A stretch of DNA of 64,000 bases from Bacteroidota bacterium (GCA_006218065.1 VBWE01000020.1:1-64000); one strand, 5' to 3'; shown: positions 52,112 to 60,515, numbered from the stretch's first letter. The notes: generated from the sequence alone by a model not told the origin. Program-made: numbers and translations.

Positions 52112-53548
52112 TTAATTAAACAATTCCTTCGCCAGCAGTTGCAGTTGCGCATCCACCGGCGTGCCGATCTGCAGCGGTTCGATATGATGGCGGATGCTCG
52201 CTTCGAAGGCGCTGAAATTTTTGTGAATGGCGGTTTGCATCGAACGCTCGATATTATTCGCCGTGGCTGCCGCCGCTGCGGGATCGGTATCGATCATGGA
52301 TACGTAAAAAGTAGCGGCGCTTTCGAGCCCAATATAATCCGACGGGCGGATATTTTCCCGCACGAGGTTCATCAGTTCGATGATCAGGTTCTTCCGCGAT
52401 TTCGCCCCGATACGGTTGTACAGTTCGTAAATGTTCTCGAGGTGGAATACGGCCACGCTGCTTTTCAGCGCACTGTTTTTCCGCATCCGTTCCACTTCGT
52501 AGTGCAGCATCACTTTCATCACTTCCGGCCGGATGGTGCCGAAAATATCTTCCACTTCCTGCGAAGCCGTGAACAGCCCGTTGACAGCGGCCGAACGGCC
52601 TTTCTTGGTGAGCTTGAACAAATAGATCGTTTTTGGAATAAGATACTGCACTTCGATATCCTGCTCGCAGGAAAGGCATTTCGCTTTCACGTAAAAGTCC
52701 TGGAAATTATTGTCGCAGTTGTTGCAGTGGTTGATCACCGAAGGCTTGTCGTAATCCACGCCGATATGCCGCAGTGTTTTGCTGCACTTCGGGCAGGAAA
52801 GTGTATTGTCCACCGGGTTCCGGAAATCGGAGATCGGGCCGATGTATGCGCAGGGAAAATGGTGCACGAGGTCTTCGCTTTTGGCGTTCGACGACTGGCA
52901 GTGCGGGCAGACTTCACGGTAGCTGAGGAAACCGCTGCTGCAGTTGTTGCAGAGATAAATCCGTTCGTGGAAATCGGGCCAGATCAAACCTTCTTTTTCC
53001 GCCCATTCGAGAATATCGAGCGTTTGCGCTTCCTCGCGGTCGTCGAAACTCACGCTGAGTTCCGGGTACGTGTACCCGACGATGGAATTGACGTCGATGT
53101 GCGGGCGCAGCGTTTTCGTTTCACGCGTATGCATGAAGTTGAACACTTTTTTCATCGTCTGCGCCTGGAATGAATTCGGCAGGTTGTAATCCAACTGCGT
53201 GGTGAGCAAAAAAATCTGCCGCACGATATTCGCCAGTTCCGGCACCTGGTCGAACGAATAGATGATGCCGTCGTGCAGGTGATTGATAAGCGGATCTTTC
53301 GTCGGTTTTACATTCAGCAGGAAAACCGGCTTGAGGTAAAACTCGGGATTGTAATGCGTGCGGATGCGTTTGATGATCAGGCGCGTGAAATCATGGTCGC
53401 GTGCGTCGAGGATAAGCGCATCGTAGCCCATCAGTTCCTCGATCCGGAACGAACTGTTGTTCTCGATATAATAAAAGAGCAGGTTGCCGTAACTGATGCG
53501 GCCGTCTTTCGCTTCTATTTTCGATTCGTTCTCTTTTTTCGTATCCAT
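52112..53548 (-). CDS. Zinc-ribbon (TackOD1-like) protein with degenerate GGDEF-like domain
   Basis: A 478-aa cytoplasmic protein. Residues 1-120 look like a degenerate receiver (MGYDALILDARDHD). The middle has four or five Cys pairs: LCNNC and CPHC, CPKC and CNNC, then CLSC, as in TackOD1 output modules. The C-terminal part aligns with diguanylate cyclases (VAVFHLENIYELYNRIGAKS, RENIRPSDYIGLESAATFYVSM), but GGDEF is replaced by ESAATF, so no catalysis is expected. It is 6 nt from the HlyD-like gene. It may bind a nucleotide or partner to control the synthase; that is inference. Confidence 0.72.
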   Translation of the reverse strand: MDTKKENESKIEAKDGRISYGNLLFYYIENNSSFRIEELMGYDALILDARDHDFTRLIIKRIRTHYNPEFYLKPVFLLNVKPTKDPLINHLHDGIIYSFDQVPELANIVRQIFLLTTQLDYNLPNSFQAQTMKKVFNFMHTRETKTLRPHIDVNSIVGYTYPELSVSFDDREEAQTLDILEWAEKEGLIWPDFHERIYLCNNCSSGFLSYREVCPHCQSSNAKSEDLVHHFPCAYIGPISDFRNPVDNTLSCPKCSKTLRHIGVDYDKPSVINHCNNCDNNFQDFYVKAKCLSCEQDIEVQYLIPKTIYLFKLTKKGRSAAVNGLFTASQEVEDIFGTIRPEVMKVMLHYEVERMRKNSALKSSVAVFHLENIYELYNRIGAKSRKNLIIELMNLVRENIRPSDYIGLESAATFYVSMIDTDPAAAAATANNIERSMQTAIHKNFSAFEASIRHHIEPLQIGTPVDAQLQLLAKELFN

Positions 53549-53554
53549 GAATGA

Positions 53555-54655
53555 TCAATACTTGAACTTGGTTACTTCAACGCTCATTTTGTAAAACGAG
53601 CGCCAGAGTTTCTGCTCCGTGCTGTCGGCCGGGTACACGTCGGCGGCAATGCTGCGCTGCACGGGTTCGTACCGTTTCTGGAATTCTTCGGGCAGCGGAA
53701 CGGTAGAGTAGTAGAAGCGTTTCAGGATGCCCTTGCTTTCCGATCCGTCGGGGAAATGCACGGTGAGCTCGTCGCCTTCCATAAAATATTCCATGTCTTC
53801 CTGGTTGAAGAATGCACGGACATAAATCGGTGAATTTTTATGGATGGACATGACGACTTCCTGTTTCAGCGCAGTCTCGAACTGGCGGGTATAAATCCGG
53901 TTCACCGAGCCTTCGATCGGGGCGAGAAAAACGCGCGGCTCGGTAACGTCTTCGCCCGATCCGCCCGCACCCGCCGCAATCGCCGTGCCCGACGCTACGC
54001 GCATTTTTTTGTCCGCCGGAAGCAAAGCCGTAAGTTGCGCGATAAGTTTGCGCAACTCGTTGTTCTCGCTGTTGATCCGACCCACGGCGGCTTTCAGTTC
54101 CGTAATGTCATGCAGGCGCAGGTCGAGCCGGGCCTGCGGAAGCGCGTCGAGGATCACCTCGTTTTTCAGTTTCGGAATTTCCGTTTCATAGGTTCTTACG
54201 AGATCGGTTTGCTCCCGGATCTCGGTATTGTTGACAGCGATTTTTTTGCGCAGGTTGTAAATTTCACGCTCCACCCAGTCGTACCGGTTATTGCCAGATG
54301 AACTGTCGCGGCCTGTCGCTACAGATGCGCCGCTTCCCCCGCCGTCGTCTTCATCGATATCTTCCACGTATAAAAAAAGCGAGTCGCCGACTGCGACGGT
54401 ATCGTCCTCGTTCTTATAATAATTGAGCACGCGGCAATCGTTCATCAGGCGCACGTTCACGTTTTCGAAAAGCACCTGGCCGTTCGCCTTCACGTAAAAA
54501 ATCTTGTCGAACAGGTACCAGCCGAGGAAAAGGAAAAGCAGGATGAGAAACGCAAAATAAACGATGCGGTCCCAGTTGTAACTCCTGCGTTTATCAGCAT
54601 CATCCGGCATTACCCGGATGGCCGCTCCTTTACGTTTGAAATCAATGCTTTTCAT
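53555..54655 (-). CDS. HlyD-like periplasmic adaptor of the polysaccharide locus
   Basis: A 366-aa protein with one N-terminal membrane helix (IVYFAFLILLFLFLGWYLF, about 30-50) after a basic cytoplasmic tail. It then has a lipoyl-like part (ANGQVLFENVNVRLMNDCRV), a low-complexity acid/Gly/Ser loop, a coiled coil (DWVEREIYNLRKKIAVNNTEI to LRKLIAQL) and a second barrel-like part (LAPIEGSVNRIYTRQ). This is the adaptor plan of HlyD and Alg44-type proteins. It joins the inner membrane synthase to the outer membrane TolC-like protein. Gaps of 6 nt on each side mark an operon. Confidence 0.85.
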   Translation of the reverse strand: MKSIDFKRKGAAIRVMPDDADKRRSYNWDRIVYFAFLILLFLFLGWYLFDKIFYVKANGQVLFENVNVRLMNDCRVLNYYKNEDDTVAVGDSLFLYVEDIDEDDGGGSGASVATGRDSSSGNNRYDWVEREIYNLRKKIAVNNTEIREQTDLVRTYETEIPKLKNEVILDALPQARLDLRLHDITELKAAVGRINSENNELRKLIAQLTALLPADKKMRVASGTAIAAGAGGSGEDVTEPRVFLAPIEGSVNRIYTRQFETALKQEVVMSIHKNSPIYVRAFFNQEDMEYFMEGDELTVHFPDGSESKGILKRFYYSTVPLPEEFQKRYEPVQRSIAADVYPADSTEQKLWRSFYKMSVEVTKFKY

Positions 54656-54661
54656 AAAAAC

Positions 54662-56746
54662 TTAATCGCTTCCCCCGGTGCCTTTTTGTTCATCGAGTTC
54701 GAGCAGGGTGCTGAAATCGTGCAGGGCCATGACGGAGAGATCGAGATTTTGTGCGAGCTCTTTCATCAGCGCTTCCATATCGTTCCTGTTTTTAAAATCT
54801 TTGGCGCGGATGGCGATGGTCGTTTTGCCCGGGCTGATTTTCATTTCCTCGGCTATTTTTTTCGTGATCCATTCCGCATCGGGATGTTCGTAGGCCATGA
54901 TGATCGCTTCATCCACGATATCGTAAATTTCTTTGAGGTGAGTTTCCGGGTAAAAAACAGGAATTGATACGCCGAGCTTCCAGCCTTTGCGGTTGCAGTA
55001 CTGGCGGGCTTTGCGCAGCATGTCCACGTAAGCGTCCAGGTATTCCGTTTTTTTCGTGTCCCAGTCGGCCAGCGTATGCGGTTCCACGTCGAGGTGAATG
55101 CCGTTGATCTTGTGCGTACCGATAAGCGCGGAAAGCGAATCGAGGTAAACGGTGATGTCTTTTTTGATGAGGTTGTTGTTTCCTGCCAGCAATTCCACCG
55201 CGATCTTGTTGTTCGCGAGCGAGTCGATCAGCGCGAAGGTTTTGGCAAGCGGCGCTTTTTCTTTATTCACTGAAACCATGGCAGTGCCGATTTTCTGGTA
55301 CCTGAGGTATTCCACGATCATGCTGTTCGAATGATCTTTCACCGCTTTCGACCAGATGTAAATACTGCGCTGCGCGGGACGCTGGGGCAGTGCGGCGGCC
55401 GCGGCACGGTAGGGCATTATATATTCCGAAACCGGCGTTCCCGGTAACTGTTCTTTAATGTCGAGCAGTTTCAGGTACAGTTGCTGCGAAACATCCGTCA
55501 TCTCGATATCGATGGCCAGCAGGTCGTCGAGCAGGGTGAGCGCTGTGAGCGGGTTGAATTCCAGGTCGCCGAACTGTTGCTTGACGCGTTCGATGCGGAT
55601 GAGTTCGATATACAGTTTGCGTTTCTCGGCCAGGTCGGCGTATTGTTTCAGTTTGTACCGGAACTCATAAAAATAATTCGCGATGTTCAGGCGCAACTGC
55701 TGATCAACGTAACGCTGTTCTTCCTGCTGCAGGTTCTGCTGTACTTCGATCAGTTGTTCGTTCCGCGTTTTCTGGAAACGGATCGGTACCGAAAAATTCA
55801 GCCCCGCAGAAAAGAAACCGCGGTTCGTGATATTGATCATGTCGTAATAATTGTACCGCAGGTTCGCCGCCAGCCGCATGTCGTTCGTGAGCGCCGACTG
55901 CAGGCGGAAATTTTCCGAAACCAGCATGCGGATACTGTCTGCCGAAGGATGAATGCCCGCCAGCAATAGTAATTTTTCCTGGTCGATGTCGAATGCGGGG
56001 AGCATGCCCGCAGGCAAAGTCGCCGGGTTGATGATCGTGTTCAGCTGATCGTTATACGCCTTGTAAAGCTGGTACTGGCTGCTGATCTGCACCTGCTGCT
56101 GCAGCGATTCCATGAACTTCGTATTCGGAACCTGGTGCAGGTAATACAGTTCGCCGATGGTATTCAGTTTCTCTTCGCTGATTTTTTTCCGCTTCTCCAG
56201 CAAAACGGTTTTCTGGATGTTGAAGGCGTAGATGATACTATTATAAGTCAGCAACAGTTGATCAGGCGAACTTTTTTCTTTGTCCTTCAGCCGCGCGATC
56301 GTACTCTCATTCTGCAGCACCTGCTCTTTATTTTTATTGGCAAGAAGGCCGTTGCCTAAAATATTCCAGTCGAGACCGGTTTGCACGCGGCGTTTGTAAA
56401 AAAGATCGTCGTCGCTGAGGTTGGGCTGCAGGTTTTCGAGATAGCCGGCATTCAGGCTGAGTCCTTTGTCGCCTTTGATCTGCTGCATGCGCAAGGAATA
56501 CAGTTGCTGCTGGAAAACGAGCGAAGACGAAACAGGTGAATTTGTGGAAGCGGGCGGCGCATCGAAAACGCGGCTCACCACGGTGAACGGTTCGAGCGCC
56601 CGGGGTTGCAGCGAGTACCCGTTATGCTGCAGCCATACCGAAGTAAGCGCGGCAATTTTGCCGGAAACCAGGGAATCGCCTGTTTTAGCTGCAACAGGGC
56701 AGACAGCCAAAAACATCCCGATGACGGGGAGCATGATATGCTTCAT
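54662..56746 (-). CDS. TolC-like outer membrane protein fused to a glycoside-hydrolase-like barrel
   Basis: A 694-aa protein with a signal peptide ending PVAAK. Residues about 100-440 are TolC-like helices and strands (AANLRYNYYDMINITNRGFF, FSVPIRFQKTRNEQLIEVQQNL). A hinge with LPQRPAQRSIYIWSK follows. Residues about 450-680 resemble a TIM barrel with INGIHLDVEPHTLADWDT (D-x-E as in GH18-like active sites), KLGVSIPVFYPE and AIIMAYEHPD. TolC proteins normally end after the barrel, so this is a fusion. The extra domain could trim or hold the polymer, as PgaB does in PNAG export; activity is not proven. Confidence 0.8.
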   Translation of the reverse strand: MKHIMLPVIGMFLAVCPVAAKTGDSLVSGKIAALTSVWLQHNGYSLQPRALEPFTVVSRVFDAPPASTNSPVSSSLVFQQQLYSLRMQQIKGDKGLSLNAGYLENLQPNLSDDDLFYKRRVQTGLDWNILGNGLLANKNKEQVLQNESTIARLKDKEKSSPDQLLLTYNSIIYAFNIQKTVLLEKRKKISEEKLNTIGELYYLHQVPNTKFMESLQQQVQISSQYQLYKAYNDQLNTIINPATLPAGMLPAFDIDQEKLLLLAGIHPSADSIRMLVSENFRLQSALTNDMRLAANLRYNYYDMINITNRGFFSAGLNFSVPIRFQKTRNEQLIEVQQNLQQEEQRYVDQQLRLNIANYFYEFRYKLKQYADLAEKRKLYIELIRIERVKQQFGDLEFNPLTALTLLDDLLAIDIEMTDVSQQLYLKLLDIKEQLPGTPVSEYIMPYRAAAAALPQRPAQRSIYIWSKAVKDHSNSMIVEYLRYQKIGTAMVSVNKEKAPLAKTFALIDSLANNKIAVELLAGNNNLIKKDITVYLDSLSALIGTHKINGIHLDVEPHTLADWDTKKTEYLDAYVDMLRKARQYCNRKGWKLGVSIPVFYPETHLKEIYDIVDEAIIMAYEHPDAEWITKKIAEEMKISPGKTTIAIRAKDFKNRNDMEALMKELAQNLDLSVMALHDFSTLLELDEQKGTGGSD

Positions 56747-56956
56747 GGTATTCTCAGAGCCAATTGAGCAGAACTGCGGGCGGGAAGAGCGCTGCCGGCA
56801 ACCTGCTTTTGTTTTCGCCGGGGTTCACGGACTCTTGCAAAAACAACCCGCTTTGCAGCGGGGCAGCAAAGATATAGTTTTTTATTGATCGAAGGAATCC
56901 GCCGGTTCGTCTGCGGATAAGGGGAATCAGCCCGTTAAGTTCCGGAGAAATTCGTG

Positions 56957-57481
56957 TTAAAACACGGATTTTTTCGATACTTTCTTATGCATGTTGTTGA
57001 TGCCCATCATGGCTGCGGAGCCGTACCAGGGATGCAGTTCCATCACCAGTCCGCCGGATTGGATGAGCGGATCGGTTTCGGTGAGTGCTTTGGCTTCTTC
57101 TACGGTAGCTACATTGAAAATATAAATCCCGCGCAATTCCCCGTCGTCCATAAAAGGACCGGCGACAACCAGCTTTCCTTCGTCGGCCATGCGCCCGATG
57201 TTTGCGAGATGCGCTTTCTGGAGTTCGGCCATTTTCACCGAATCCTTTTCGCGCGAAGGTCCGCTGCGCAGGAATGCCATCACGTACCGGTGCATGCCGT
57301 ACTCGTCGGCGCCGTATGCTTTTGCCAGCAGCGAATCGTAACCGTTCGCATTTTTCGCAACCGTATCTTTTTTCAAAGTGGAACTGTCGGCCGTATCGTT
57401 CCGCACATCGCCGGAAGAAGGTGCGCAGGATGTCATAAGTAAAACGGCAAAAGCCGTGAGTGAGGAGAATACTGTTTTCAT
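56957..57481 (-). CDS. Lipoprotein with YCII-related domain
   Basis: A 174-aa protein with a lipobox (LLMTSC, Cys19) and a linker, then a YCII-like domain (YVMAFLRSGPSREKD, LQKAHLANIGRMADEGKLVV, GPFMDDGELRGIYIFNV). YCII domains are ferredoxin-like folds of uncertain function, usually cytoplasmic; an envelope-anchored form is unusual. It stands alone between the export locus and a repeat region. Confidence 0.82.
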   Translation of the reverse strand: MKTVFSSLTAFAVLLMTSCAPSSGDVRNDTADSSTLKKDTVAKNANGYDSLLAKAYGADEYGMHRYVMAFLRSGPSREKDSVKMAELQKAHLANIGRMADEGKLVVAGPFMDDGELRGIYIFNVATVEEAKALTETDPLIQSGGLVMELHPWYGSAAMMGINNMHKKVSKKSVF

Positions 57482-57531
57482 CGCGTTGGATTGGAAATCA
57501 AAAGTAAACTTTTACGCGATAAGCAGGTTTA

Positions 57532-57729
57532 AAAAAGGCAAAAGCAAAGGGCAAAAAGCAAAGGGCAAAAGCAAAAATAATTTACAGCAGACCTCGTAAA
57601 CAAGACTTCGCTAGTCGTAGTCTCAGACTACGACTAGCAGAGACTCAGGTACCCGGGTCTGCGGTACCCGGGTCTGCGAAAAACGGATATTCTCTTTTTT
57701 GCTTTTGCCCTTTGCTTTTTGCCTTTTGA
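57532..57729. repeat. Composite repeat: inverted GCAAAAGC tracts, a palindrome and a tandem 15-mer
   Basis: GGCAAAAAGCAAAGGGCAAA (57550-57577) has a perfect 28-nt inverse at 57696-57723. Between them lie a 27-bp palindrome (CTAGTCGTAGTCT, one base, AGACTACGACTAG; 57611-57637) and two tandem copies of GGTACCCGGGTCTGC (57648-57677). A related tract is at 17481-17510. The gap 57482-57740 holds no gene. Confidence 0.85.
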
Positions 57730-57740
57730 ACAGGCGACTA

Positions 57741-59075
57741 TTATTTCAGGAAAGTCTTATAGTTCGCCTGTGTCACACCATCCACCTTAAACTTATTCAG
57801 CCATACTTCTTCTTTCACGAGTTCTTTCGCGCAAACGTCCACGTATTTTTTATCGTAGTAACCTTTCGAGAAGGACCAGCGGTGGCCGCTGCCTAATTTT
57901 CCGGACAGTTCATCCAGTTCGAAAATGGTTTTCCGGAATTCGTCGTCGAGCAGCGTGAACAGTACGCGCAGGTTTTGGTTGTTCTGCAGTTCGGCGTACT
58001 GGTCGGTGTGCTTCATGCTGGCATAGTGCAGGTACCAGGCGGTGAACAGGCGGAATTCGTAATGCGCGAAGTAGGTGCCGGTAGCCTGCCCGATGAATGC
58101 ATGCGCGAGGGCCGTGTCTTTTTCCGCCAGTGCCGTGCGTGAAGCGACCAGGCAGGAACGCACGCCGTTACAGTATGCGGAATATTCGTCCATCAGCCCG
58201 TAAATGCCGGATTTGTTTGCGCTCACATAGCTGCCTTTGCCGACGTACGTTTCGTAACGGAATATTTTCCCGATCGATTCGGCGGGAACGATGGCCGCGA
58301 ATTCTTCCGAGTTGTACGTCGTTGTCCGGCTCACGGGGATATTGATTCCCGGAACCACGAGGTAATTGGTAAATCCGTTGTAATGATGCACCGATTCGTG
58401 GATCACTGTTTCGAATTCCGAGAACAGGTTGCGCGAACTGGTGTCGCCGCTCCAGGGTACCAGCACCCCGCCGATACTGGTGGAATAGCAGTCGGGTCCG
58501 CAATACGCGGTTTTCAAAACGTCGTCGTAACCTTTGGCGTACTGCCCGGCGATTTTGATGTAATAGTTTTTGGCAAAATCGCCGGACCCGGCGGGAGCGG
58601 CTTTTGTTTCGGATGTTTTCGGATCGGTTGCTGCTTTTTCCGGAGTTTTCACCGCGGCGACAGCCTGTTCATCGATCTTCGTCAGCGGGTTGTAGCTCCA
58701 GTTCTTTTGGTATTCCGGTTCGGTGCTGGCGGTCATCATGGCCGGTTTTTTGGTCACCGCATCCCATTTGCTCCGGTGAAGTCCCTGCTTCGAAACGTAA
58801 ACAGTTTTACCGAGCAGCGGGTTGTAGCCGTGCTTTTTCATTTCGGTGCTGAGTTTCAGCCTGCCTTTTTTCAGGGAGTAACTGCCTTCGTCGCGGCTGA
58901 TTTTTTTCTTCGTGTAGCGGCAGTATTCGTAGGTGTTGTCCTCGTAAAGTTTCAGCAGGCCGAGGTTGGATTTGCCGGACTCGAGGGCAAAAACATAGCG
59001 GATGGCTACACTGTCGCTCGCAGCGTAGAAGGGCAGGAAAAGAAAAACGGCGAAAACGGTGAGGAGATTACGCAT
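57741..59075 (-). CDS. Exported gluzincin-like protein (HExxH)
   Basis: A 444-aa protein with a signal peptide (LLTVFAVFLFLPFYAAS). The N-terminal third has short beta-hairpins (GKTVYVSKQGLHRSKW). From about residue 215 the peptidase-like region has VIHESVHHYNG (H226, E227, H230), and NSEEFAAIVPAES 27 residues later supplies a likely third zinc ligand (E257 or E258). GLMDEYSAY and AHYEFRLF follow. I cannot name a family. If active it would be a periplasmic or secreted zinc peptidase. Confidence 0.7.
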   Translation of the reverse strand: MRNLLTVFAVFLFLPFYAASDSVAIRYVFALESGKSNLGLLKLYEDNTYEYCRYTKKKISRDEGSYSLKKGRLKLSTEMKKHGYNPLLGKTVYVSKQGLHRSKWDAVTKKPAMMTASTEPEYQKNWSYNPLTKIDEQAVAAVKTPEKAATDPKTSETKAAPAGSGDFAKNYYIKIAGQYAKGYDDVLKTAYCGPDCYSTSIGGVLVPWSGDTSSRNLFSEFETVIHESVHHYNGFTNYLVVPGINIPVSRTTTYNSEEFAAIVPAESIGKIFRYETYVGKGSYVSANKSGIYGLMDEYSAYCNGVRSCLVASRTALAEKDTALAHAFIGQATGTYFAHYEFRLFTAWYLHYASMKHTDQYAELQNNQNLRVLFTLLDDEFRKTIFELDELSGKLGSGHRWSFSKGYYDKKYVDVCAKELVKEEVWLNKFKVDGVTQANYKTFLK

Positions 59076-59134
59076 GGCTGTGGATGGTTTGATGGAAGTA
59101 GCGTTTTCCTCATAATGCGTGGGGGAACTTTAAG

Positions 59135-59165
59135 ATACTAAACGAAGAAAAAAGATGTTTAGTAT
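59135..59165. promoter_or_regulatory. Inverted repeat in a divergent promoter region
   Basis: ATACTAAAC (59135-59143) and GTTTAGTAT (59157-59165) form a perfect 9-bp repeat with a 13-nt spacer. It lies between the divergent genes starting at 59075 (-) and 59240 (+), which makes it a possible operator for both. Confidence 0.45.
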
Positions 59166-59239
59166 GTGTGGGACCACATTCAGCCGGACAGACAAAAACC
59201 GGCATGAATTTTGTCGCTTGGCTGATAAACCTCCTGCAC

Positions 59240-59857
59240 GTGAAAAAAAATATACTCTTCCTGTTCGCTGTATGTATTATTGTGCCATGCTTTGGCCAGG
59301 CTTCTTATACGACTTCCTGTGAAATAAGAAATGGAACAGCATATGGATACGTGCATAATCATAAAAACAGTTTCGAGATCAATGGATATGTATGGTTTTA
59401 CTTTTACGATTCAACCGGTCGTCTTTTGACGAGCGAGGATGAATACGAATATGAGTACGTTTCTTCAAAAACTTCAGAAGAAATTGAACATACGAACGCC
59501 CCGGCTAATGCATGCAGCTGTGCTTTTGATGTAAGCAATGCGGTCAAATCCCAAAATTCACCTCAACCCGGCGATACTATTCCAACAGCAGACCAGGGAA
59601 AAAAAAACTATACAACTACCTGCGAAATAAGAAATGGAATAGCGTATGGATACGTACGTAATCATGAAAACAGTTTTGAGATCAATGGATATGTATGGTT
59701 TCACTTTTACGATTCAGCCGGTCGTTTTCTGAAGAGTGAGGACGAATACGAGTATGAATACGTCTCTTCAAAGACATCGGAAGAAATTGAACATACGACC
59801 GCCCCGGTCAATGCCTGCAGTTGCTTTTTTGAAATAAAGGACGCGATCGGGAAGTAA
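59240..59857 (+). CDS. Exported protein with an internal tandem duplication
   Basis: A 205-aa protein from a GTG (VKKNILFLFAVCIIVPCFGQ signal peptide); ATG starts upstream give a longer, less clean leader. It consists of two copies of an about 80-aa module. Each carries CEIRNG, FEINGYVWF, SEDEYEYEYVSSKTSEEIEH and NACSC. DNA of the two modules is also close (offset 301 nt), so the duplication is recent. Composition is more AT-rich than its neighbours, which may mean transfer. No family recognised. Confidence 0.75.
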   Translation: MKKNILFLFAVCIIVPCFGQASYTTSCEIRNGTAYGYVHNHKNSFEINGYVWFYFYDSTGRLLTSEDEYEYEYVSSKTSEEIEHTNAPANACSCAFDVSNAVKSQNSPQPGDTIPTADQGKKNYTTTCEIRNGIAYGYVRNHENSFEINGYVWFHFYDSAGRFLKSEDEYEYEYVSSKTSEEIEHTTAPVNACSCFFEIKDAIGK

Positions 59858-59916
59858 AGCGGTTCTTGGACTATACCCGTAAGATTTAAATTGCAAGACA
59901 GAATTTAAAAACGAAG

Positions 59917-59994
59917 ACGTCACCCTGAGCGGCAGTCGAAGGGTGTGTAGTACAATCTCTTTTACACACCCTTAAACTGCCGCTCAGGATGACG
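59917..59994. repeat. Palindromic element, copy 3
   Basis: The left arm at 59917-59949 is identical to the 33-bp left arm of 12271-12303. The right arm (59963-59994) has changes (CCCTTAAACTGCC and CAGGATGACG), so this hairpin is decaying. It is the main feature of the 277-nt gap upstream of the zapA operon. Confidence 0.88.
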
Positions 59995-60071
59995 CGATTA
60001 TAAAGAGAGCTATTGGAATAGTAACAGCCCCTGTTTTTCAAAAGTTAACCCCGCCATTGAAAATTGGTACT

Positions 60072-60101
60072 TGCAAGTTCCCTTTTGAAGTTTATCTTTG
60101 T
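60072..60101 (+). promoter_or_regulatory. Promoter of the coiled-coil/zapA operon: TTG, 19 nt, TATCTTTG
   Basis: TTG (60072-60074) and TATCTTTG (60094-60101) have a 19-nt spacer, close to the Bacteroidota consensus. The ATG follows after 33 nt. Confidence 0.65.
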
Positions 60102-60134
60102 ATTGCCTTGTTTCCCAATGAGTAAGCCTTTGTC

Positions 60135-60428
60135 ATGAAGAGTATTTCTTCCATCGTCCGCTCGCTTCGGCCTAAAATTGAAAAATTGTTACATTTGCAG
60201 GAACAGTTGCAAAAGGACAATGCGCGCCTGCGGAATGAAAAAGCAGGACTGGAGAAAGAAGTTTCAGCGTTGAAAGAAGCGCATAAGCAACTGGAAGACA
60301 AGTACAAAGCCCTGAAAATAGCACGTGCGGTGCACGGCGGGCCCAAAGAATCGAATCTCGAGATTAAACTCAAGATAAACGAGCTGGTGCGGGAAATTGA
60401 TAAGTGCATCGCTCAACTCAACCGGTGA
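60135..60428 (+). CDS. Small coiled-coil protein upstream of zapA
   Basis: A 97-aa protein that is almost entirely a coiled coil from residue 12 to 65 (IEKLLHLQEQLQKDNARLRN to EVSALKEAHKQLEDKYKALK). It ends in a second short helix. It lies 87 nt before zapA on the same strand. The position and shape suggest a division-associated factor, like ZapB in Proteobacteria, but homology is not established. Confidence 0.75.
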   Translation: MKSISSIVRSLRPKIEKLLHLQEQLQKDNARLRNEKAGLEKEVSALKEAHKQLEDKYKALKIARAVHGGPKESNLEIKLKINELVREIDKCIAQLNR

Positions 60429-60515
60429 ATAACCTGTTGATAACCTGAACAAAGCCCCTCCGGGAAGCGAACCGTATCCGCCGAACAGAAGGCTGAAAAG
60501 CAAAACAACGACGCC

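Noticed and set aside
51935-53173. 412-aa plus-strand ORF
   Set aside because: Antisense to the zinc-ribbon protein and runs into a repeat at its start.
57532-57729. Possible CRISPR array because of repeated units
   Set aside because: Repeat units are inverted or directly tandem without spacers of constant size, and no cas genes are present.
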